Assembly: GCA_036514535.1 (NCBI GenBank)
Contig: DATBWZ010000008.1
Location: 1-5,157 of the forward strand
Direction of reading: 5' to 3'
Source: DATBWZ01 sp036514535
Lineage (GTDB): Bacteria > JAMCPX01 > DATBWZ01
DNA: 5,157 bases
Each line of letters opens with the position of its first letter. Position 1 is the stretch's first letter. A program made the position numbers and the translations under genes. Positions 1 through 5,157 of this stretch are shown in pieces. The notes under the pieces were generated by a model. It saw nothing but the letters and a program-made list of their open reading frames with translations. It was not told where the DNA came from and did not search any database.

Positions 1-1214
1 TCTGTTACTTCTCCTGTCACATCCGGAGGCATCTCTCCCACCCTCAACTCAATTATTTTTTCCTTTCCATCGCGTATCAGTTTTACCTTTACCTCTTTTC
101 CTATAGGAGTAGCTGCAACAGTAGAAGGAAGTGTATGGTAATCATCTATCTTTTTGCCATCAAATTCAAGTATCACATCTCCGCCATTGATTCCTGCTTT
201 CTCCGCAGGAGAGCCGGTCATAACACTTGAAATAAGAGCGCCTCTGGACTCATGAAGTTTAAGGGATTCGGCAATCTCCGGCGTAACAGGCTGTATGGTT
301 ACACCCAACCATCCCCTGATAACCTTTCCCGTATTTTTTAATTGGGACAGAATTACCTTTGCCATATTTATCGGGATAGCAAATCCAATACCAATGTTCC
401 CCTGTGCGCCGAAGGCCCCCTGAGGGGAAAATATAGCCGTATTTATACCAACGACCTCGCCATTAATATTTATCAGCGGCCCGCCGCTGTTTCCAGGGTT
501 AATAGCCGCGTCTATCTGGATGAAATCCTCGTAGGATCCAGGCAGGATGCCGTATCTTCCCTTGGCGCTGACAATGCCCGCGGTAACAGTGTGTCCCAGG
601 CCAAATGGATTACCAATAGCAATAACCCAGTCTCCCTCATCAAGTGAGTCAGAATCCCCTAAAGCAGCCACAGGCAGTTTTTTCTTTGCATCTATCTTAA
701 CGAGCGCAACATCCGTCTTAGGATCCCTGCCAACTATCTTTGCGGTGTATTCATCCTTATCCGTAAGCCTGACCTTGATTTCATCAACATTCTCAACAAC
801 ATGATTGTTTGTCAATATATAACCGTCTTCCGCAATTATGAACCCTGATCCAAGGCTGCTCTGCTTAAACTCCTTTGGACCAAAAAACTGCTTGAATTGC
901 GGTCCGAAGAATTCTTCAAAGGGGTCGCCCCTGCCAGAAGGCGAATGAAATCCCTTCTGTTTTACTACTTTTGTGGTAAAAACATTGACAACTGCCGGGC
1001 GGACATTCTTAACAATACCTGAAAAGGAGGTTATAACGCCATTTTTCACATCAACCTTTTCCGGCGAATCGTTATTACCTTCCTTCCAGAATGGTTCTCC
1101 GCTTATTGAAGGAGTTATCCCTACCTTTGATGAAATCAATATGCCTGCCACAATGGAACATATGGCAATTGACATCAATGTTGAGGCTTTAATCCAATTG
1201 AATTTTTTTGTCAT
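1..1214 (-). CDS. HtrA/DegQ-type periplasmic serine endoprotease, 3' end beyond window
   Basis: This trypsin-like protease degrades or refolds damaged envelope proteins in the periplasm. The frame is open from the ATG at 1214 to the window edge (404 codons), so the C-terminus is missing. A charged start (MTKK) leads into a hydrophobic segment at residues 12-28, either a signal peptide or an inner-membrane anchor; no clear AxA cleavage site follows. The protease domain covers about residues 58-295 and has the full catalytic triad: His138 in TNNHVV, Asp168 in KTDVAL and Ser243 in GNSGGP. The segment with DPFEEFFG and FFGP (97-113) is a short family-type LA loop, closer to DegQ/MucD than to the long DegP loop. 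A PDZ domain spans about 300-392 (RGWLGV, then SPAEKAGINGGDVI). A second PDZ, usual in DegP/DegQ, would lie outside. AGGAG at 1224-1228, 9 bases upstream, supports the start. The start lies inside the end of the DUF1844 gene. The family is certain; whether it is degP, degQ or mucD is not, so no symbol is given. Confidence 0.96.
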   Translation of the reverse strand, partial: MTKKFNWIKASTLMSIAICSIVAGILISSKVGITPSISGEPFWKEGNNDSPEKVDVKNGVITSFSGIVKNVRPAVVNVFTTKVVKQKGFHSPSGRGDPFEEFFGPQFKQFFGPKEFKQSSLGSGFIIAEDGYILTNNHVVENVDEIKVRLTDKDEYTAKIVGRDPKTDVALVKIDAKKKLPVAALGDSDSLDEGDWVIAIGNPFGLGHTVTAGIVSAKGRYGILPGSYEDFIQIDAAINPGNSGGPLININGEVVGINTAIFSPQGAFGAQGNIGIGFAIPINMAKVILSQLKNTGKVIRGWLGVTIQPVTPEIAESLKLHESRGALISSVMTGSPAEKAGINGGDVILEFDGKKIDDYHTLPSTVAATPIGKEVKVKLIRDGKEKIIELRVGEMPPDVTGEVT

Positions 1215-1533
1215 GATTTTTTTCTCCTTTTTTCTGCACTTCAACATAAACTACTCTTAGCCTGAAAAGAATCTCGTCAAGAAGAGAGGCTTCTTCTTGC
1301 GTAAGATTGCCCTTTGTTTTTTCCTTAAGTATTTCAAGAAGGTCTATTGTATGCTTTGAAATGAGTATATTTGCGTCAATCTTATTTGTCTCTGGATGCG
1401 GCAGAACACCCAAAAACACAAGGGCCTGAGCATTCAATGACAGAATAAAATTTGAAAAACTGGCATCTGGGATATCTTTTATTTTCTGTTTATCTTCAAT
1501 GCTGGAATCCTTATCATTTTTTACATCTGACAT
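1189..1533 (-). CDS. DUF1844 family protein (small, cytoplasmic, function unknown)
   Basis: The product is 114 residues, normal for this family, with no signal peptide or membrane segment, so it is probably cytoplasmic. The first 22 residues are charged and likely disordered. The conserved core runs from about 26 to 98: FSNFILSLNAQALVFLG (26-42), then the helix with ISKHTIDLLEILKEKTKGNLT (58-78), then EEASLLDEILFRLRVVYV (80-97). The pattern of ID-L--L-EKTKGNLT followed by a final LR--Y helix is the DUF1844 signature as I know it. The tail (99-114) is lysine-rich. The ATG at 1533 is preceded by GAGAGGTGA, a good ribosome binding site. The gene follows the DUF4340 gene after 56 bases, and its 3' end overlaps the protease gene by 26 bases. 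No biochemical role is established for the family to my knowledge. The overlap suggests co-expression with the protease. Confidence 0.9.
   Translation of the reverse strand: MSDVKNDKDSSIEDKQKIKDIPDASFSNFILSLNAQALVFLGVLPHPETNKIDANILISKHTIDLLEILKEKTKGNLTQEEASLLDEILFRLRVVYVEVQKKGEKNHDKKIQLD
1224..1228 (-). promoter_or_regulatory. Ribosome binding site of htrA inside the DUF1844 gene
   Basis: AGGAG on the minus strand lies 9 bases before the ATG at 1214 and is embedded in the codons for the lysine-rich tail of the DUF1844 protein. It decides the protease start in favour of residue 1 over the internal Met14. Starting at Met14 would remove the basic residues that precede the hydrophobic signal segment. 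Confidence 0.75.
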
Positions 1534-1552
1534 AAGTCACCTCTCTTAGATT

Positions 1553-1567
1553 AGAATATAATATTCT
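1553..1567. repeat. 15-bp AT-rich palindrome overlapping the candidate -10 box
   Basis: On the minus strand the sequence is AGAATAT-T-ATATTCT, a perfect inverted repeat with 7-base arms around one centre base. It covers the proposed -10 box of the DUF1844 promoter, a place where a dimeric repressor could bind. With arms this AT-rich and a one-base centre it is a poor RNA hairpin, so a protein-binding site is the more natural reading if it has any function. No known regulator motif was recognised, and such a palindrome could arise by chance in AT-rich spacer DNA. Confidence 0.35.
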
Positions 1568-1583
1568 TTCCAAATAAAATCAA
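1555..1583 (-). promoter_or_regulatory. Candidate sigma70-type promoter for DUF1844-htrA
   Basis: Read on the minus strand, TTGATT (1578-1583) is followed after exactly 17 bases by TATATT (1555-1560). These match the -35 consensus at 4 of 6 positions and the -10 at 5 of 6, with ideal spacing. The predicted start of transcription would lie around 1546-1549, giving a very short leader that just includes the ribosome binding site of the DUF1844 gene. The region is AT-rich, so chance matches are not rare. If real, it would let DUF1844 and the protease be expressed apart from the exporter genes. Confidence 0.4.
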
Positions 1584-1589
1584 TAGGCC

Positions 1590-2945
1590 CTATTCTTTAA
1601 GATTTTGCTTTTTTTCTTCCTGAAAATATGAGACGGGATTAAGCAGAAAGTCCTTAATACTCTTATTCACAGTAACAATCCATGGTTTTCCCGGATTGCT
1701 TGCATAGACGTCATTTCCACTGTCATTGCCAATCTCCAGCATCAACGGATCTTTTGAACCCTTTATCAGTATTCTTACCACTATACCGGCATTAGTTAAT
1801 CCGGAGACATTTATTAACTTTTTGTTTTTATCAAGAAACTTCTCTGCCTTCAGGTCTTTGAGTTTTCTGATCAGTTCTTCAATCTCGTAATTCTTCCCCC
1901 TAAGGCCGTTGACACTCCATTCTCCGTTGTTGTCTTTTTCAAACAAAACTTTTTCGCCAAATCTGTCCAGTTCAATTTTCTTCACATCATCAGGCTTGAT
2001 GCTGAAAAGACGCCTTTCCCTGAGGTCATTGAGATCCTTGACTATGTCTTCCAAAATTGACTTTCTCACCAGATACACAGACGAGTCACCGCTTCGCATT
2101 GCGTAAATACCAGTCTTCTTATCGTTCAGTTTGCCAATTGAAAAAACAAGAATGCCCTTATTTTTTAAGAGCAGGGTCAGGCTCGCCTGCGGCTTGTTTA
2201 AGCCATATACATTAAGATTGCGGGGTTTGTCGTCCACAAAACTGTCTGTCCGCAGTCCGTCCAGGGCGCTAAACAAACGGTTAATCTCCTCATTGCTTGC
2301 CATAACATTAACCGGGTCAACAATCCACCACCCATCCTGTTTCTTCTGCACAAGGATGTGCTGCCTGCCGCCGGATATGGAAATAGTCTCTACCTCATCG
2401 CTCTTGAATCTCAAAACCCTCTTATCCCTGAAATCGTTAACGGATTTGCTCAAATAACTGTCCACTCCTCGCAATGATAGAATTATCTTATCTTCGTCAG
2501 GCTTTTTTATATACAATGCATCGGAGACAGGATTAATGTTTCCTACTATCAATGAAAAAGTTGCAGTTTCCGTCTCCACTGTGATTTCTCCCTGCGGCTT
2601 GTCAAAGCCGTACAGGGATTTTCCCTGTAGTTTTTCCGGAATTTCCCTTTTTCGTTCAAGCTCCATTATTGAAGTTATAAGGCTTTTGACAGTTTGCTCA
2701 TCGGCGCCGGTATTTAACGGTTTGGAAATCAACCATCTGTCCACCCCAACCTTTGTAAGCAGTATTTCTCCTCCTGCTCCGCTGATCGTTATGCTCCTGA
2801 CAGCAGATTCATCAAAATTGAAAACCTTCTTTGCTTTCTCTGCTGCGGATTCTCCTTTCTTCTTAAGGTGCACCTCAACAACGGCAATATAGGCAGCAAC
2901 AAGCATTGTAATTCCGGCAAGGATATAGGTGTTTCTGAATCTCAT
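1590..2945 (-). CDS. DUF4340 domain protein, membrane-anchored, three internal repeats
   Basis: This 451-residue protein has one N-terminal hydrophobic segment (about residues 7-24), followed by a long soluble part that should face the periplasm. It contains three related units of about 130 residues, at about 42-176, 178-311 and 312-440. Each starts with a pattern like V--I-I---G--I-(V)-K----W-(I/V) and ends near a glycine-containing VG/IG-N strand. Units 1 and 2 share YGFDKPQG (112-119) / YGLNKPQA (247-254) and the closing DFRDKR (171-176) / DLRERR (307-312). Unit 3 is more diverged. This matches DUF4340, a domain often encoded beside GldG-type ABC transporter genes. The ATG at 2945 has AGGAGG (2951-2956) 5 bases upstream, and that site overlaps the stop of the GldG-like gene, so translation is likely coupled. 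The probable role is a periplasmic partner of the exporter; function and substrate are unknown. Family assignment is confident, role is inference. Confidence 0.92.
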   Translation of the reverse strand: MRFRNTYILAGITMLVAAYIAVVEVHLKKKGESAAEKAKKVFNFDESAVRSITISGAGGEILLTKVGVDRWLISKPLNTGADEQTVKSLITSIMELERKREIPEKLQGKSLYGFDKPQGEITVETETATFSLIVGNINPVSDALYIKKPDEDKIILSLRGVDSYLSKSVNDFRDKRVLRFKSDEVETISISGGRQHILVQKKQDGWWIVDPVNVMASNEEINRLFSALDGLRTDSFVDDKPRNLNVYGLNKPQASLTLLLKNKGILVFSIGKLNDKKTGIYAMRSGDSSVYLVRKSILEDIVKDLNDLRERRLFSIKPDDVKKIELDRFGEKVLFEKDNNGEWSVNGLRGKNYEIEELIRKLKDLKAEKFLDKNKKLINVSGLTNAGIVVRILIKGSKDPLMLEIGNDSGNDVYASNPGKPWIVTVNKSIKDFLLNPVSYFQEEKKQNLKE

Positions 2946-2950
2946 ACGAT

Positions 2951-2956
2951 CCTCCT
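2951..2956 (-). promoter_or_regulatory. Ribosome binding site of DUF4340 gene, overlapping the GldG stop
   Basis: AGGAGG on the minus strand is a full consensus Shine-Dalgarno sequence 5 bases before the DUF4340 ATG. Its first two bases are the last two of the TAG stop codon of the GldG-like gene. A ribosome ending on GldG is therefore already at the next initiation site, so translation of the two proteins is probably coupled, as expected for subunits of one complex. Confidence 0.8.
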
Positions 2957-4505
2957 ACAGCCTGCGTCTCCTTCTCCATGTCAATAAACCGGCGAAGAAA
3001 AAAGCGAGGGGAACTACAACCAGACTTGCTGCAAGCCACCGCCTTTGTTCCTTTGTCAAAAATATTCTGCTTGCCTCCCTCTCCTTTGGCTTTATTGAAA
3101 TCAGGTCTGTCTGCTCTGCAAGCCAGTTCACAGAATTCAAAAAGAAGTCAGCATTAAAAAGATTATTAAAGAGCCGGTTGTCCGCAAAATCAGAATCCCC
3201 GGCTACAACAAGCCTTGATTCCTTCTTGGCATCATCCGGTTTCCCCTTCGTTTTTACTGATACGGCAACAGCAACAGATACCGGACCCTTTTTATCCATG
3301 TTATCTTCAAGCGCTTCTCTCTTTGTCCTTAACCTCTCAATGTCTGTTTCAGCCCAGCTTGTTTTACCAGTTTTAACTATGGATATACCGTTTGCATCCG
3401 CCGCATCAGACTTGAAATCAACTGAACGCGCAATGGAAAAAAGAATTGAGCCCTTGATTGGTTCTGTTATTGCGTGGCTGCCGGATGGCAAGACAAGCGG
3501 CTCCACACCCAGCGACGGTCCTGCGAAAAGCCGCAACTCCCTGTCAATAACTATATCTTTTCCGATTTCAACTCCATATCCCGCGAGCAACTGAAAGAGC
3601 GTGGGATCATCATAAGATTTACCCATGTCTTGATTAATGAGAGCAAGAACCTTGCCGCCGGAATTAAGATAGTTTCCGAGCAGATCAATCTCATTCCTGA
3701 GGAACGGCTTCCGGGGGCCGGCAATAATAATTGCCGTTGAATCCAGTGGAACAGATTGCTGAGAAGACAGATTAATTTTTTCCACCTCGTAATTCAAATC
3801 CCTCAGCGCTCTGGCAGCCATACCAAAGCCGGTGCTTTGTTCGTTATCGTCAATATCGCCCTCTCCGTGGCCATACGTAAAATAAATCTTCTGCTTCCCC
3901 TGCCGTGTAACCTTTACGATTGCATTGGTTAATGCTTCCTCTCTTGTCTCTGCAATCTTCGTCTGGTTGCTGCCGGAAACGACTATTGTTGTGTTTAGCT
4001 GGGTAATGTTGTATTTCTGTACCATATCCGGATTCAATTCCGGATCGTAAAATTCATAGGATACCTTATCCGATCTGTACTGGTATCCCCTGAAGAGATC
4101 CCCCATTTCATCTTTAGCCCTTGATCCCTCTTTGGCAAAGGCAATCAATTTCAGATCCTGTTTAAGATTTTTCAGCAGAGTGGCTGTCTGTTCTGACAAT
4201 GTGTATATTCCGGATCCTGTAAGGTCCACCCTGACAGGGTGCCTGTAGGCAATAAAGTTCACCATAGATAGCATCGCAAGAACTATAACAATAATTACAA
4301 CTGTATTTGTTCCGTAGATAGTGTTCCTCAATTTCAGAAATTCCAGCACCTTGTGTTTATATTTAATGCCAGCGACCATAAACCCTGCTAAACCAATGCC
4401 AGCCGGAATCCACTCCCATTTCGCCGGTCTGATTAAATATGCCGCCAGCGCACTTATAATAAACACCAGTGAAATTATCAGCATTAATCTGTATCCTCTG
4501 TTCAT
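2955..4505 (-). CDS. GldG-family ABC transporter auxiliary protein
   Basis: The 516-residue product matches the GldG/ABC_transp_aux family, the substrate-binding-like or accessory subunit of ABC-2 exporters. Three hydrophobic segments are visible near the N-terminus (about 7-24, 32-46 and 65-86) and one at the C-terminus (489-509), followed by a RRRRR tail that should stay in the cytoplasm. The large domain between (about 90-485) should be periplasmic. Family landmarks are VDLTGSGIYTLSEQT (93-107), where the soluble domain starts, FTYGHGEGD (209-217), IIAGPRKPF (260-268) followed by LLGNYLNSGGKVLALI, VVAGDSDFADN (433-443), and FFLNSVNWLAE (454-464) close to the last membrane segment. An in-frame TAG just upstream (4509-4511) makes the ATG at 4505 the first possible start, and GGAGGT (4511-4516) sits 5 bases before it. 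In Bacteroidota the homologue GldG is needed for gliding. Here only membership of an exporter of unknown substrate can be claimed, so no symbol is given. Confidence 0.94.
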   Translation of the reverse strand: MNRGYRLMLIISLVFIISALAAYLIRPAKWEWIPAGIGLAGFMVAGIKYKHKVLEFLKLRNTIYGTNTVVIIVIVLAMLSMVNFIAYRHPVRVDLTGSGIYTLSEQTATLLKNLKQDLKLIAFAKEGSRAKDEMGDLFRGYQYRSDKVSYEFYDPELNPDMVQKYNITQLNTTIVVSGSNQTKIAETREEALTNAIVKVTRQGKQKIYFTYGHGEGDIDDNEQSTGFGMAARALRDLNYEVEKINLSSQQSVPLDSTAIIIAGPRKPFLRNEIDLLGNYLNSGGKVLALINQDMGKSYDDPTLFQLLAGYGVEIGKDIVIDRELRLFAGPSLGVEPLVLPSGSHAITEPIKGSILFSIARSVDFKSDAADANGISIVKTGKTSWAETDIERLRTKREALEDNMDKKGPVSVAVAVSVKTKGKPDDAKKESRLVVAGDSDFADNRLFNNLFNADFFLNSVNWLAEQTDLISIKPKEREASRIFLTKEQRRWLAASLVVVPLAFFFAGLLTWRRRRRL

Positions 4506-4510
4506 TTCCT

Positions 4511-4516
4511 ACCTCC
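4511..4516 (-). promoter_or_regulatory. Ribosome binding site of the GldG-like gene
   Basis: GGAGGT on the minus strand lies 5 bases before the ATG at 4505. It directly overlaps an in-frame TAG (4509-4511) that closes the frame upstream, so the start of the GldG-like protein is fixed. Confidence 0.75.
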
Positions 4517-4532
4517 ATCTGCGCAATTCAAT

Positions 4533-4569
4533 TTAATGCGGGGTATGCACATCCCTTTGCTGGCATTAA
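4533..4569 (-). repeat. Inverted repeat in the permease-GldG gap
   Basis: In the 76-base gap the minus strand has TTAATGC (4563-4569) and its exact complement GCATTAA (4533-4539). Between them, GGG (4553-4555) can pair with CCC (4541-4543). The result would be a two-part stem with internal unpaired bases. It is not followed by a T-run, so it is not a typical intrinsic terminator. It could be an mRNA stability or processing hairpin between the permease and GldG messages, or chance. Confidence 0.25.
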
Positions 4570-4581
4570 TCACGGATATAT

Positions 4582-5157
4582 TCATCTCCATCTCCTGGAC
4601 TCGAGGACTCTCTGAGCAAGAAACAGCCCAAAGAAGACTACACTGAGATAATAGATGATATCCTTCGTGTCAATAATACCCTTTAAAAAATTCTCATAAT
4701 GATCCTCCACCAACGAGAGATAGCCAAGGATGTCTCCGTAAGGCGGATCCACGCTCTGTTTTGCCCAGCCCAGAACCCAGAGGAGGAGTAGTATGCCAAA
4801 TGCTGATACCCCGGCAACCATCTGGTTTTCTGTTATGGAAGAGGTAAACAATCCGATGGAGATAAATGCCGCGCCGAGGAGGATTAGACCAATGTATGTG
4901 CTTATTAGCGGCCCTGTATCGGGATTACCTCCAAGCAGGAGAACAACAGGATATTCCAGCGTGGGTATCAGAATTATAATAAAAACGGATAGTGCGGCAA
5001 GGAATTTCCCTGTAATAATTTCGCTCAATCGCAGCGGGGAGGTATAAAGCAATTCTATTGTTCCAAGTTTTTTCTCTTCGGCAATTATCCTCATGCTCAG
5101 AAGCGGGGCAATGAACAGAAGTATCACCCCCATATTTCCATAAAGAGGACGAATAAG
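4582..5157 (-). CDS. ABC-2 type transporter permease, GldF-like, 5' end beyond window
   Basis: The frame is open to the window edge, giving 191 visible residues. There is an internal ATG at 5133, but eight in-frame codons upstream of it (LIRPLYGN) also read as this family, so the real start lies outside and about 50 residues are missing. The first membrane segment visible leads into MRIIAEEKKLGTIELLYTSP, the conserved cytoplasmic coupling motif of ABC-2/NosY/GldF permeases (typically M--I-EE---GT-E-L---P). It is followed by about four further hydrophobic segments: SVFIIILIPTLEYPVVLLLG, the stretch around YIGLILLGAAFISIGLF, a third around VAGVSAFGILLLLWVLGW, and a last one, IIYYLSVVFFGLFLAQRVL. 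The soluble stretch with DHYENFLKGIIDTKDI between the last two is typical of GldF-like members. The gene ends RRWR, 76 bases before the GldG-like gene. It should form the channel with an ATPase encoded upstream. The substrate is unknown. Confidence 0.93.
   Translation of the reverse strand, partial: LIRPLYGNMGVILLFIAPLLSMRIIAEEKKLGTIELLYTSPLRLSEIITGKFLAALSVFIIILIPTLEYPVVLLLGGNPDTGPLISTYIGLILLGAAFISIGLFTSSITENQMVAGVSAFGILLLLWVLGWAKQSVDPPYGDILGYLSLVEDHYENFLKGIIDTKDIIYYLSVVFFGLFLAQRVLESRRWR

Noticed and set aside
1150..1170. A lipoprotein signal around Cys19 of the protease
   Set aside because: The residues before the cysteine (SIAI) do not fit a lipobox, which needs Gly, Ala or Ser just before Cys.
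1189..1233. Programmed -1 frameshift fusing DUF1844 to the protease at the A-runs
   Set aside because: The protease lies in the +1 frame relative to DUF1844, so a -1 slip would not enter it, and the protease has its own ribosome binding site and start codon.
342..1260. Several plus-strand open frames across the protease region
   Set aside because: The minus strand here encodes an intact protease with catalytic triad and PDZ domain. The plus-strand frames overlap each other and show no domain or convincing ribosome binding site.
1582..1594. Palindrome AATAGGGCCTATT at the DUF4340 stop, as a terminator
   Set aside because: The usable stem is only five mostly A-T pairs with a three-base loop, and the T-rich stretch after it is interrupted. 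It is too weak to call an intrinsic terminator.
1909..2892. Plus-strand open frames antisense to the DUF4340 gene
   Set aside because: These are shadows of a long minus-strand gene with recognised repeats; the translations are biased in the way reverse complements of coding sequence usually are.
2929..3594. A 221-codon plus-strand open frame
   Set aside because: It is antisense to the GldG-like gene and the start of the DUF4340 gene, both of which carry clear family motifs. Its translation is low-complexity, serine- and leucine-rich, and resembles no family I recognise.
4582..5133. The ATG at 5133 as the true start of the permease
   Set aside because: The frame stays open to the window edge with family-like residues upstream, and starting there would delete the N-terminal membrane region that these permeases have.

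Overview
The window reads almost entirely on the minus strand. It holds five bacterial protein genes, packed head to tail and transcribed from the high-coordinate end to the low-coordinate end. In transcription order they are: an ABC-2 type permease of the GldF class (5' end cut by the window); a GldG-family membrane/periplasmic auxiliary subunit; a large membrane-anchored DUF4340 protein; a small cytoplasmic DUF1844 protein; and an HtrA/DegQ-type periplasmic serine protease (3' end cut by the window). No tRNA, rRNA, CRISPR array, insertion sequence or prophage signal was seen. The plus-strand open frames are shadows of these genes.

The sequence suggests a Gram-negative bacterium of moderate, somewhat AT-leaning composition (judged by eye, not computed). 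DUF1844, a GldF/GldG exporter followed by DUF4340, and a DegQ/MucD-like protease together fit lineages such as Nitrospirota, Desulfobacterota or related phyla better than Bacteroidota. This is inference from gene content and should be treated as provisional.

Region 1 (5157 to about 2945) is the exporter block. The permease lacks about its first 50 residues, and the matching ATPase (GldA-like) probably lies just upstream, outside the window. The GldG-like gene follows after 76 bases. The DUF4340 gene starts 9 bases after GldG, with its Shine-Dalgarno sequence overlapping the GldG stop codon, which suggests translational coupling. The likely complex is an inner-membrane ABC exporter carrying two large periplasmic accessory proteins; its substrate is unknown. 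In Bacteroidota, GldA/F/G homologues are needed for gliding, but outside that phylum this family is widespread and mostly uncharacterised.

Region 2 (1589 to 1) may be a separate transcription unit. A plausible sigma70-type promoter with an overlapping 15-bp AT-rich palindrome sits in the 56-base gap before the DUF1844 gene. The DUF1844 gene then overlaps the start of the protease gene by 26 bases. The two blocks may also be co-transcribed, because no convincing terminator separates them.

Most of the window is recognisable at family level. The least understood parts are the threefold internal repeat of the DUF4340 protein, the role of the GldFG-DUF4340 exporter, and the tight pairing of DUF1844 with HtrA.
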